From the IMG/VR virus record IMGVR_UViG_3300049893_000500, positions 1-25,608 of that record: a stretch of DNA of 25,608 nucleotides. The stretch is one strand, 5' to 3'. This document shows, one piece after another, positions 7,564 to 15,642 of the stretch. Both the position numbers and the translations under genes were made by a program. A model generated the notes under the pieces. That model saw nothing but the letters and a program-made list of their open reading frames with translations, did no database searches and had not been told where the DNA came from. This DNA is from a virus. The first letter of the stretch is position 1, and each line of letters begins with the position of its first letter.

Positions 7564-7893
7564 ATGAAGAACTTTGTGCAGAACGGCGAATACGTGGAGG
7601 TCGCCCTCCCGTATGCGCGCCTGTCGGGTGAGGGCGTAAAGATTGGCGGCGCTCTGTTCGGCGTGTGTGTGGTGGATGGCGCTTCTGGCGCCTCCATCAA
7701 CATCCACACCGAGGGCGTCTACGACCTGACCGCCGCTACCGGCGCCGGCACTGACGCTGTGGTGGGCGCCGCCGCTTATTGGGACGACAGCGCCAAGAAG
7801 ATCACCTCCCAGGCCTCGACCCACCTGCAGGTTGGCGTGTTCCTGGCGGCCAAGGCCACCACTGATGCGGTGGCTCGGGTGCGGCTCGGCTGA
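7564..7893 (+). CDS. DUF2190 capsid cement/decoration protein
   Basis: The protein has 109 residues, with GAGGA at 7552-7556 before ATG 7564. It resembles the DUF2190 family: a small all-beta protein with MKNFVQNGEYVEVALP at the N-terminus, a central KIGGALFGV strand, EGVYDL, AAYWDD and a terminal GVFLAAKA segment. Members lie directly after the major capsid gene and some are known or predicted to decorate or stabilise the shell. The stop shares one base with the next ATG (7893), so the next protein is likely co-translated. Confidence 0.88.
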   Translation: MKNFVQNGEYVEVALPYARLSGEGVKIGGALFGVCVVDGASGASINIHTEGVYDLTAATGAGTDAVVGAAAYWDDSAKKITSQASTHLQVGVFLAAKATTDAVARVRLG

Positions 7894-8207
7894 TGCGCAA
7901 CGACCTGGCCAACCGTGCTTTGAACGCTGTGGTGAGCGTGATGGGTGAGCCCATCGCCATCACCCGGGGCCAGAGCACGGCCCAGGTGAGCGGCGTGTTT
8001 CAAGCCAGTCATGTGGGCCTGGATCCCGAAACAGGGGTTCAGGTCCGCTCGACACAACCGGTCGTGCTTGTCGATCGAGAGAACCTGCCCTGGGATCCAA
8101 AGCAGGGCGACACCGTGGTGGCGCGCAGCACCACTTACCGCGTGAGAGACGCGCAGCCTGATGGCCACACTGGCTGGCTGCTGATGCTGCACCGGACGCA
8201 GCAATGA
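7893..8207 (+). CDS. Head-tail joining protein, lambda gpFII-like
   Basis: The protein has 104 residues, close to lambda gpFII (117). It shows the pattern of that family: an N-terminal helical arm, ITRGQSTAQVSGVF, a QPVVLVDREN strand and a GDTVVARSTTYRVRDAQPDG barrel segment ending in LLMLHR. In lambda, gpFII binds after gpW and makes the surface to which the tail attaches. Position between the decoration protein and the tail terminator fits. Note that this lambda FII is unrelated to the P2 tube protein FII found further on. Confidence 0.8.
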   Translation: MRNDLANRALNAVVSVMGEPIAITRGQSTAQVSGVFQASHVGLDPETGVQVRSTQPVVLVDRENLPWDPKQGDTVVARSTTYRVRDAQPDGHTGWLLMLHRTQQ

Positions 8208-8848
8208 CCCATCCCCGCACTCAGATCCGCAGCGCCTTTGTTGGCCGGCTTAGCGCGAACATCACCCCGCCGCCGGCCCAGGGGCAGCAGCCTGGTGCGC
8301 CCACCTATCGCACCGCTGCCGGCCCCCGCGTCTACAGCGGCCGCCTGATGCCGATCGAGGAGCCCGAGCTGCCGGCGATCGTCATCCACACCCGCGAGCC
8401 GGAAGAGATCCAGGGTCGCAGCATCTCCGGCTGGAACGGCTTCGAGCGCCGCCGCTGCATCGTCTCGATCGTCTGCATCGCGCAGAGCTTCGACGACATC
8501 GACGAAGACCTCGACACCATGGCCCAGCAGGTCGAAGCTGCGCTGCAGAGCTGGACGATCCCCGGCTTCGAGTCGAGCGACGCCCTGCTGCTCGACACCA
8601 AGAGCGACGACCCAGAGTTCGACGGCGCGCTGACAACCGGCGCCACCACACTCCGCTACGTGGTGACCTACCAGACGCCCTACCGCGAGTGCAGCAACCC
8701 CTACGTCATTGACGGCGACGATCCCCTGGAGCGCAGCGGCGCCTATCCTGGAGGCCAGGTGACGCCGGGCTGCCCAGCAGACAACTCCGGCGAGGCCTGC
8801 CCTGTGGCAGACGCCACCATCACCGCCAACGGCGAGGAGCTCACCTGA
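8204..8848 (+). CDS. Tail terminator protein, lambda gpU-like
   Basis: The protein has 214 residues and overlaps the previous gene by four bases (ATGA). The core (about 1-160) resembles lambda gpU-type terminators: a first helix (THPRTQIRSAFVGRL), VYSGRLMPIEEPELPAIVIHT, an acidic helix DDIDEDLDTMAQQVEAAL and a final strand LRYVVTYQT. These proteins cap the tail tube and mediate joining to the head. A C-terminal extension (about 165-214) holds three cysteines (C163-area, and GCPADNSGEACP) and is absent in the short lambda protein. Its role is unknown. Confidence 0.75.
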   Translation: MTHPRTQIRSAFVGRLSANITPPPAQGQQPGAPTYRTAAGPRVYSGRLMPIEEPELPAIVIHTREPEEIQGRSISGWNGFERRRCIVSIVCIAQSFDDIDEDLDTMAQQVEAALQSWTIPGFESSDALLLDTKSDDPEFDGALTTGATTLRYVVTYQTPYRECSNPYVIDGDDPLERSGAYPGGQVTPGCPADNSGEACPVADATITANGEELT

Positions 8849-9216
8849 TGGCAACCACCCGCAAGCGCGCCCGCACCGACGAGGGCAAGTTCATGGGCGA
8901 CGACCCGGCAACCCCGGAGCGCAACGAGGCCTACGTGCAGGACATGCCGCTGAGCGTCGACAGCCTCGCGGCCTTCATGGAGATCGAGCAGCCGGACCGC
9001 AAGCGCCTCGGCCTGGCCCTGGAGCTCGCCAAGGAAGCTGCGCTGGCGGTTACCGGCCGGCCCGTGGGCGACACCGCCCCGCACGCCATCCGCCACGGCG
9101 TCCACATGCTCGCCTCACAGCTGCTGATCAAGGATCAGCTCGAAGCCGCGCCCCAGGGCGCCGAGATCCCCGGCGTCGTGCGCTACCTGTGGAAGACCGC
9201 CGATGCTGGGCGTTAA
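8848..9216 (+). CDS. Head-tail connector, gp6-like
   Basis: The protein has 122 residues; its ATG overlaps the previous TGA. After a charged N-terminus, the segment MPLSVDSLAAFMEIEQPDRK, a helix with AKEAALAVTGRP, a long HAIRHGVHMLASQLLIKDQ helix and a terminal EIPGVVRYLWK motif follow the HK97 gp6 / SPP1 gp15 adaptor pattern. Such adaptors bind the portal as a ring. The family call rests on pattern and context. It is the only gene here ending in TAA, and the next gene starts inside it. Confidence 0.65.
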   Translation: MATTRKRARTDEGKFMGDDPATPERNEAYVQDMPLSVDSLAAFMEIEQPDRKRLGLALELAKEAALAVTGRPVGDTAPHAIRHGVHMLASQLLIKDQLEAAPQGAEIPGVVRYLWKTADAGR

Positions 9217-9721
9217 TCGCTCCGATCAGCTGACGAGCGGCGTCGGCTCTCCTGAGAGCACCGATCACGCGCGCCGGCTGAGCAACGTCGCCCGCTACGG
9301 CATTGTGCACGAGGCCGACTACACCGGCGAGACGGCTGGCTTCCCGGCGATCCGCGTGCAGCTCCAGGACGGCGAGATCCTCTCCGACTGGGTGCCCTGG
9401 TTCACGCCGCGCGCTGGCAAGGATCGCGTCTGGGATCCGCCCGAGGTTGGCGAGGTCGTGATGCTGCTGGCCCCGTCGGGTGAGCTTGCCAATGGCGTCG
9501 CCATCCCCGGCCTGTTCTCCAACGGCAACGCGAACGGCGATCGCGCCGGATTGCAGCGCCGCACCTTCGACGACGGCACCGTGGTCGAATACGACCGCGA
9601 GGGGCACAAGCTCTTCCTCGACGTGAAAGGCGACGTGCGGATCAAGGCCACCGGCAAGATCGAGATCGAGGCCGACGGCGACCTGAAGTTGGTCGGCGCG
9701 AGAATCGACATCAACCCATAG
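9203..9721 (+). CDS. V: Baseplate spike protein, P2 gpV family
   Basis: The protein has 172 residues (P2 gpV has 211). The OB-fold part includes VARYGIVHEADY, RVQLQDGEILSDWVPWFTPRAG and a VGEVVMLLAPSGEL segment typical of gpV/gp45 baseplate proteins. The C-terminal half is a repetitive beta stretch (GDVRIKATGKIEIEADGDLK) expected for the trimeric spike shaft. It should form the membrane-piercing tip below the tail tube. The gene begins the P2-ordered baseplate block V-W-J-I. Its short C-terminus ends at IDINP without an obvious histidine metal-binding apex. Confidence 0.92.
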   Translation: MLGVNRSDQLTSGVGSPESTDHARRLSNVARYGIVHEADYTGETAGFPAIRVQLQDGEILSDWVPWFTPRAGKDRVWDPPEVGEVVMLLAPSGELANGVAIPGLFSNGNANGDRAGLQRRTFDDGTVVEYDREGHKLFLDVKGDVRIKATGKIEIEADGDLKLVGARIDINP

Positions 9722-9731
9722 GAGGCGCGCG

Positions 9732-10070
9732 ATGGCTGGCATGAGCCGCACAACTGGCGAACCGCTCGGCGGCTTCGACCATCTGCGCCAGTCGATCCAG
9801 GACATCCTGACAACGCCGCTCGGCACCCGCGTGCATCGCCGCGACTACGGCAGCCGCATCCCGCGCCTCGTCGACCGGCCGATCAACAACAGCCTCGTCT
9901 CCGAGCTGGTGGCCGCCACCGCCGAAGCGCTGGAGCGCTGGGAGCCGCGGTTGAAGCTGGAGCAGGTGAAGATCGACAGCGTCTCAGCGAGCGGTCAGAT
10001 CAGCCTTAGCCTTGTTGGGTACTACCTGCTCAATGGGCAGCGAATTGAGATCGAGGGGCTGGTGGTCTGA
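9732..10070 (+). CDS. W: Baseplate protein, P2 gpW/T4 gp25 family
   Basis: The protein has 112 residues, close to P2 gpW (115). AGGAGG at 9720-9725, six bases upstream, fixes ATG 9732. The GPW_gp25 pattern is clear: HLRQSIQDILTTPLGTRVHR, then RDYGSRIPRLVD, and the EALERWEPRLKLEQVKI helix-strand. The conserved EPR-like core is present. It joins with gpJ to form the baseplate wedge and starts sheath polymerisation. Its stop overlaps the gpJ start by one base. This P2 W is unrelated to the lambda W homologue at 3848. Confidence 0.95.
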   Translation: MAGMSRTTGEPLGGFDHLRQSIQDILTTPLGTRVHRRDYGSRIPRLVDRPINNSLVSELVAATAEALERWEPRLKLEQVKIDSVSASGQISLSLVGYYLLNGQRIEIEGLVV

Positions 10071-10909
10071 TGGCGACGATCGACTTCAGCAGCATCCCCG
10101 ATCCGACGATCATCGAGGAGCTCGACTTCGAGACGATCCTTGCGGCGATGATCGCCGACCTGCAGGCGCGCGACCCGTCCTACACCGAGATCCTCGAAAG
10201 CGACCCGGGCATCAAGATCCTGGAGGTGGCCGCCGCCCGCGAGCTGATCCTGCGGCAGCGGATCAACGATGCGCTCCAGGCCACCCTGCTGCGCTATGCC
10301 GGCGGCGCCGACCTCGACAACCTGGCGACCTTCTACGCCGTCACGCGCCTCGAAGACGAAACCGATGCAGCGCTGCGCTCCCGCGTGATCGAGCGCATCA
10401 TGGGAAGCAGCACAGCCGGCGGCGCGGCCTGGTATCGCTACCAGGCGCTGACAGCCAGCGAGCTGGTGAAGGATGCGGCCGTAAGCTCCCCGGCGCCCGG
10501 TGAGGTGCTCGTCAACATCCTCTCGACCCAGGGCAACGGCACCGCCAGCAACGAGCTGCTCACCGCGGTCGACGCGGTGCTGCAGAGCGACAGCGTGCGG
10601 GTGATCACCGACGTCGTCACGGTCGCCAGCGCGACGATCAACACGGTGCCGGTCACCGCGCAGGTCTACCTCTACCCCGACACGCCGATCGAGGCGTTCA
10701 ACGGCCTGCAGGCCCAGCTGCAAGCCGCCTTCGCCGCGGCCTCGGGCCTGGGCTGGGACGTCACCCGCTCCTGGCTCATCGCGCAGCTTCATCCTGCTGG
10801 CGTGCAGCGCGTGGTCTTGACCGCCCCCGCAGCTGATGTAGTCTGCGGCCCCAGTCAGGCTCCGGCTCTGGGCGCAATCACGCTCACGATGGCGGGGCGT
10901 GACCGATGA
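10070..10909 (+). CDS. J: Baseplate protein, P2 gpJ family
   Basis: The protein has 279 residues (P2 gpJ 302). Baseplate_J features are the N-terminal DPTIIEELDFETIL, the ESDPGIKILEVAAARE helix with LRQRINDALQA, YAGGADLDNLATFY and the AALRSRVIERI helix. The later part has VYLYPDT and a gpJ-like terminal domain. It forms the wedge of the P2-type baseplate with gpW and gpI. Neighbouring genes overlap by one to four bases on either side. Confidence 0.96.
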   Translation: MATIDFSSIPDPTIIEELDFETILAAMIADLQARDPSYTEILESDPGIKILEVAAARELILRQRINDALQATLLRYAGGADLDNLATFYAVTRLEDETDAALRSRVIERIMGSSTAGGAAWYRYQALTASELVKDAAVSSPAPGEVLVNILSTQGNGTASNELLTAVDAVLQSDSVRVITDVVTVASATINTVPVTAQVYLYPDTPIEAFNGLQAQLQAAFAAASGLGWDVTRSWLIAQLHPAGVQRVVLTAPAADVVCGPSQAPALGAITLTMAGRDR

Positions 10910-11751
10910 GCCGCTTCGATCTTCTCCCACCCAACGCCACGACCTTGGAGCGGGATTTCTCCCGCTCCACTTCCAGCCTGCAGCGCGCTGGCGGCCCTGT
11001 GCCGATCATCCGCACAGCGAAGCGGGTCAGCATCCCCGACTCGGTGGTGCCATGGCTGATCTACGAATACGGCCTGGGTGAGATCCTTCCCTACCTGGGC
11101 AACAACCAGCGGCGGGCCCTCGCGGAGGGCGTGCTGTGGCAGCGGATCCGGGGCACGCCCGAAGCAGTCCGCGTTGCTCTGAGCTGGATCAACGTCGAGG
11201 GCCTGATCGACGAATCCGAAGGCGGCTCCTACCGCTGGGCTGAATACCAGCTGGGGCTCTCGGAAGCGACGCAAGGCGAGCAGATCATCAGCGACATCGT
11301 TGGGGTCTGCCAGATCAGTTCCCCGGTGCGCTCGCGTCTGCAGCGCATCTATGCGGTCTATGACTTCCGCCGCTTTGTGCTCGACAGCAGCCTGCTGTCG
11401 GACGGCGGGATGCTCAGCGATCACAGCGGCGTGCGGCCGCGGCCCGACTGGCCGCAGATCAGCTACGGGCAGATCCTCTCCAGCCTGGTGGAGGAGAACG
11501 CCACGGTCGCCAGCACGCACACCGACGTGATCGGCGTGCTCGTGCGGAACTTCGATCGGTTCCTGCTCGATCACAGCCTGATGGATGAGGAGTGGCACAC
11601 CCTCAACCATCCAGGGATGCTCACCAATCAGGAAGGGGTGAGCGGGAAATACGAGGGCCAGACGTGGGCCGCGATCACCTGGCAGCCGACAACAACCTGG
11701 CTCGACACGAACGCCGTCGCATCGAGCACCGTGACAACCCAGACGGCGTAG
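10906..11751 (+). CDS. I: Tail protein I with duplicated C-terminal extension
   Basis: The protein has 281 residues, about 100 more than P2 gpI (176). Residues about 5-150 match the P2 gpI family: DLLPPNATTLERDF, a PWLIYEYG segment, and RIRGTPEAVRVALSWI. The extension contains an apparent duplication: residues about 155-188 (RRFVLDSSLLSDGGMLSDHS) and about 217-252 (DRFLLDHSLMDEEWHTLNHP), each ending near YGQ/YEGQ. The extension could attach the fibre or DUF4815 apparatus to the baseplate; this is inferred from its place before those genes. Confidence 0.9.
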   Translation: MSRFDLLPPNATTLERDFSRSTSSLQRAGGPVPIIRTAKRVSIPDSVVPWLIYEYGLGEILPYLGNNQRRALAEGVLWQRIRGTPEAVRVALSWINVEGLIDESEGGSYRWAEYQLGLSEATQGEQIISDIVGVCQISSPVRSRLQRIYAVYDFRRFVLDSSLLSDGGMLSDHSGVRPRPDWPQISYGQILSSLVEENATVASTHTDVIGVLVRNFDRFLLDHSLMDEEWHTLNHPGMLTNQEGVSGKYEGQTWAAITWQPTTTWLDTNAVASSTVTTQTA

Positions 11752-11776
11752 CATGAGGAGCGACTAAGGGGCGAGC

Positions 11777-12262
11777 ATGGCGGCAGTCCTCACCACATCC
11801 GGGCGCATCGCCATCGCTACGGCGATCAAGGCGCGCACCGCTCACCTCGCATGGGGGTCCGGCGATGCGGCCTGGGGCAGCACGCCCCCGGCGCCCGCTG
11901 CGAACGCAACCGCTCTGCTCGCCGAGGTCGGCCGGCGCAAGGCCACCCTGGTGGACTACTGCGCGCCGGACGCCAACGGCGCGATCAGCGTGCCCGAGGG
12001 CAAGTTCAGCGTCTCCGCGACGCCGACCAACAACCTCTACTTCAAGTTCCACTTTGAGTTTGAAGAGGCGGTCGGTTCAACGATCCGCGAGCAGGCGATC
12101 TTCCTCGACACCGTGGCCGCCGCTGGCGTCCCGGCCGGCCAGTTCTACCTGGCCCCGGCTCAAGTGGCGCAGCCCGGCACGCTGCTGGTGATCGAGCGGC
12201 GCGCGCCGATCGTGCGCGAGATCACAACCCGTCAGCTGTTCGAGTTCGTGGTGACCTTCTGA
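11777..12262 (+). CDS. Baseplate/tail-fibre adaptor, DUF3751-like
   Basis: The protein has 161 residues. AAGGGG at 11766-11771 precedes ATG 11777. The pattern LTTSGRIAIATAI, AWGSGD, a TALLAEVGRRKATL stretch, an IREQAIFLD segment and a terminal FEFVVTF strand recalls the DUF3751 tail-collar domain found at the N-terminus of P2 gpH-like fibres. Here the domain stands alone. It is probably the collar that links fibres to gpI. The stop overlaps the following ATG by one base. Confidence 0.65.
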   Translation: MAAVLTTSGRIAIATAIKARTAHLAWGSGDAAWGSTPPAPAANATALLAEVGRRKATLVDYCAPDANGAISVPEGKFSVSATPTNNLYFKFHFEFEEAVGSTIREQAIFLDTVAAAGVPAGQFYLAPAQVAQPGTLLVIERRAPIVREITTRQLFEFVVTF

Positions 12263-14205
12263 TGCCTCTCACCGGCTACTACAACCGCTTCAACGCGGCG
12301 AACCGCTACGACGAGCTGCTCTTCCGCGCAGGCAAGGGCCTGCAGTCGGCCGAGCTCAACGAGATCCAGAGCACGGTCATCGACCGCCTCAAGCGCATCG
12401 CCGACGCGGTGTTCAAGGATGGCGCGGTGATCAGCGGCACGCCGCCGGCAATCAGCGGCGCGAACGTCACATGCCCGCTGAGCCTGATCTATCTGCGCGG
12501 CGCCGTGCGTGAGGTTGCGGCTCGCAGCTTCACAATTCCCACCACGGGCCTGGTGCGGATCGGCGTCTACCTCCTCGACGAAGAGATCACCGAGCTGCAG
12601 GACGCGACGCTGCGCGATCCGGCCCTCAACACCCGCAACTACAACGAGCCCGGCGCCGGCCGCCTGCGCACGACCGCCACCTGGGGCCGCGAGGGCGATG
12701 GCGGCACGGGCGTCTTCTACCCCGTCTACACCGTCATCGACGGCACGCTGCTCAACCAGGGCGGCGGCAATGTCGGCGACGCCTTCTCTGAGGCGCTGGC
12801 CCGCTACGACCGCGAGAGCAACGGCAACTACATCGTCACCGGCCTCAGCGTCACCGCCCTGGGCCTCGCCGCTGGCGTCAACGCCTTCTCGGTGAAGGAC
12901 GGCACCGGCAACATCTTCGGCTACAAGATCGACAAGCTGGCCTCGACCCGGCTCAACTACGCCGAGGACCCCGACCTGGAGCTGGTCGACGCCGAGCCCG
13001 ACACCTTCACCGGCACGACCGGCGGCAGCGCCACCATCCAGCTCAACCGCTTCCCTGTTGAGAGCATCCTGGAGGTGGTGATCACCCAGGAAAAGACCGT
13101 CACCATCACCCGGGGCGGCTTCAGCGGCGGCCAGGACACGCTGCCCGACGTCTCGGTGCTCAGCATCCAGAGCATCACCCAGGGCGGCACCACCTACGTC
13201 GCCAACACCGACTACTTCCTCAACGGCGACAAGGTGGACTGGAGCCCGGCCGGCGCCGAGCCCGCGCCAGGCTCCACCTACTCGATCACCTACCGCTACC
13301 TGGGGAACGCGACCCCGTCGGCCGTCAACCTGCAGGCCGGCACCTTCACGATCAGCGGCGCCGTCAACGGCACCCTGGTGCTGAGCGACTACCGCTGGAA
13401 GCTGCCGCGCTACGACCGCCTCTGCATTGACCGCGAGGGCAACTTCTCGCGCATCAAGGGCATCAGCTCGCGCTTCACCGCGCTGCCGCCTGCGGTGCCC
13501 GCCAACCTTTTGAACCTGGCGACGATCGAGCAGCGGTGGGGCGAGACGCCGGTCGTGACCAACGACGGCATCCGCGCCATCCCATTCGATCAGCTGGAGC
13601 GGATGCGCTCGCTGATCGTTGACCTGTTCGACCTGGTGGCGCAAGAGCGTCTGCGCAACGACATCAGCTCGCGCGAGCCGTCGAGCAAGCGCGGCGTGTT
13701 CGTGGATCCGTTCCTCGATGACGACTTGCGCGACCAAGGCATCACGCAGACCGCGGCGATCGTCAACGGCACCCTGCAGCTGCCGATCGCGCCGACCGTC
13801 TACCAGGCGCCGACGAACAACGCCCAGGACTGGATGCTCTCCTACACCGAGGAGATCATCCTGGAGCAGACGCGCCAGACCGGCAGCAGCAAGATCAATC
13901 CCTACCAGGCGTTCGATCCGATCCCGGCTGCCGTGGTCCTCACCCCTGCGGTGGATCGCTTCACCGTGATCGACACCGTCTGGGCTTCCGGCGCCACGCA
14001 GCAGGTCAGCACCTGGCTCGGCGCCACCGGACGGTTCACGATCGACAGCGTGATCACCACTACCCGCACCGAGCTGCTTAGCGAAACCGAGCGGCCCGCT
14101 GAGTTCCTGCGTCAGATCCAGGTCAACTTCACCCTCGACGGCTTCGACCCCGGTGAGAGCCTCACCGAGGTCAAGTTCGACGGGATCGACGTCACCCCCG
14201 CCTGA
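12262..14205 (+). CDS. DUF4815 tail protein, N-terminal portion
   Basis: The protein has 647 residues. The start MPLTGYYNRFNAANRYDELL with GKGLQSAELNEIQS is the recognisable DUF4815 N-terminus found in contractile phage tail operons. Later segments are beta-rich with SITYRYLGN and YRWKLPRYDRLC. The protein ends ...DGIDVTPA, where related proteins continue into a FTIPANVPAGTK-like domain; here that domain is in the next gene. The function is not established. Size and position suggest a large baseplate or fibre-support structure. The terminal TGA is followed at once by TAG. Confidence 0.85.
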   Translation: MPLTGYYNRFNAANRYDELLFRAGKGLQSAELNEIQSTVIDRLKRIADAVFKDGAVISGTPPAISGANVTCPLSLIYLRGAVREVAARSFTIPTTGLVRIGVYLLDEEITELQDATLRDPALNTRNYNEPGAGRLRTTATWGREGDGGTGVFYPVYTVIDGTLLNQGGGNVGDAFSEALARYDRESNGNYIVTGLSVTALGLAAGVNAFSVKDGTGNIFGYKIDKLASTRLNYAEDPDLELVDAEPDTFTGTTGGSATIQLNRFPVESILEVVITQEKTVTITRGGFSGGQDTLPDVSVLSIQSITQGGTTYVANTDYFLNGDKVDWSPAGAEPAPGSTYSITYRYLGNATPSAVNLQAGTFTISGAVNGTLVLSDYRWKLPRYDRLCIDREGNFSRIKGISSRFTALPPAVPANLLNLATIEQRWGETPVVTNDGIRAIPFDQLERMRSLIVDLFDLVAQERLRNDISSREPSSKRGVFVDPFLDDDLRDQGITQTAAIVNGTLQLPIAPTVYQAPTNNAQDWMLSYTEEIILEQTRQTGSSKINPYQAFDPIPAAVVLTPAVDRFTVIDTVWASGATQQVSTWLGATGRFTIDSVITTTRTELLSETERPAEFLRQIQVNFTLDGFDPGESLTEVKFDGIDVTPA

Positions 14206-14210
14206 TAGCC

Positions 14211-15638
14211 ATGCCCCTCACAGCAAACGCAGCCGGTCAGATCTCGGGGTCGTTCACGATCCCCGCCAACGTGCCCGTCGGCACAAAGCGCGTCACCTTC
14301 CTGGGCAACCAGGGCAGCTTTGGCGCCGCGCGCTTCATCGGCTCCGGCACGATCCTCACCCGCACACAGCGGCAGCTCACCACCATCGAGACCCGCTTCT
14401 GGGATCCGCTGGCGCAGACCTTCCGCCTCGATCAGTCGCGGCATGTGACGGGCGTGGACTTCAAGTTCACGGCGCGCGGCAACACCGCCAACAAGGTCTA
14501 CCTGGAGATCCGCGAGACCGAGCTCGGCCTGCCCAACGCCACTACGCTCGCAGAAGGTGTGATCCAGGGCACGGCGATCACCGTCAACGCCTGGAACAAG
14601 ATCAGCCTCACCAAGCCCGTCTACCTGCAGGCCGGCGTTGAATACGCGATGGTGCTGCTGACCGACGACGCTGAGCACGCGGTCGGCCTCGCTGAGCTCG
14701 GCAAGTTCGACAGCGCCGCCCAGCAGTTCGTCACCTCGCAGCCCTACACGATCGGCACGCTGCTCAAGTCGAGCAACGCCTCGACCTGGACCCCGGTGCA
14801 GGAGTCGGACCTTACCTTCCGCATGTACGGGGCCCGCTTCACCAGCACCACCCGGACGGTGAACCTGGGCCAGCTGCGCGGCGCTGCGGTGTCAAGCCTG
14901 ACCCGCTCCGGCGGCACCGCGACGCTCACAACCAGCACGCCGCACGGCTTCGTCACGGGCCAGAAGGTGGTCATCAGCGGCGCCACCCAGGCCGACTACA
15001 ACGGCGCCTACACGGTCACGGTGACGGGGCCGACGACGTTCACCTACACGGTGGCGAACAGCCCGGCGACGCCCGCAACCGGCACGATCCTGATCTCGGC
15101 CGGCGACATCACCGACCTGGTGGCGCTCGCCGGCGTCGAGCGGATCAGCTCCGAGACCGACGCCGAGTTCATCTTCACCAAGCCCGACGGCTCGCAGATC
15201 CGCGGCGCCGACAACGCCCGCATTCAGCTGGCCGAGGACGTCAACGTGCCGCTCACCCTCTCGGCGGTGCTGCGCGGCACCGCGACAGCGAGCCCGTATC
15301 TGTTCGCCGGCAGCCAGGCCCTTTACGGCAATTTCGGCGAGACCGGCTCCTACGTCAGCCGCGCGGTGCCTTGCGCAGCCGGCGCGAAGGTGAGCTGCAC
15401 CTTCGAGTCGCTGCTCCCTGGCGCCTCGAGCGTGCTGGTGGAGTTCGAGAACAGCGATGGCACCTGGCAGACCGTGACGCTGACCAGCAGCTCGCCGGTC
15501 GGCGATGGCTGGGTGGAGCAGGTCCACACCGTCGCCAACTTCGCCGCCGGTGGCACGACCACCCGCGTGCGCCTTACCCTCACTGGAACGGCTGCCGCCC
15601 GTCCGCAGCTGCGCCAGCTCCGTCTCGTGGTGATCTGA
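14211..15638 (+). CDS. DUF4815-associated tail protein, C-terminal portion
   Basis: The protein has 475 residues. It opens with MPLTANAAGQISGSFTIPAN and a DPLAQTFRLDQSRHVTGVD segment, a module that in related phages continues a DUF4815 protein. The middle (about 230-300) is a beta domain with THSTPHGF-like STPHGFVTGQKVVISG and YNGAYTVTVTG, an Ig-like or ubiquitin-like surface module. The rest is beta-rich without cysteines of note beyond C386-C393 region. It starts five bases after the upstream stop, in the -1 frame. It may act as an independent subunit or be a frameshift-separated half. Confidence 0.75.
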   Translation: MPLTANAAGQISGSFTIPANVPVGTKRVTFLGNQGSFGAARFIGSGTILTRTQRQLTTIETRFWDPLAQTFRLDQSRHVTGVDFKFTARGNTANKVYLEIRETELGLPNATTLAEGVIQGTAITVNAWNKISLTKPVYLQAGVEYAMVLLTDDAEHAVGLAELGKFDSAAQQFVTSQPYTIGTLLKSSNASTWTPVQESDLTFRMYGARFTSTTRTVNLGQLRGAAVSSLTRSGGTATLTTSTPHGFVTGQKVVISGATQADYNGAYTVTVTGPTTFTYTVANSPATPATGTILISAGDITDLVALAGVERISSETDAEFIFTKPDGSQIRGADNARIQLAEDVNVPLTLSAVLRGTATASPYLFAGSQALYGNFGETGSYVSRAVPCAAGAKVSCTFESLLPGASSVLVEFENSDGTWQTVTLTSSSPVGDGWVEQVHTVANFAAGGTTTRVRLTLTGTAAARPQLRQLRLVVI

Positions 15639-15642
15639 TCCC

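Noticed and set aside
12232-13737. 501-codon open frame on the - strand opposite the DUF4815 gene
   Set aside because: Val/Ala/Asp-rich antisense shadow with no recognisable domain.
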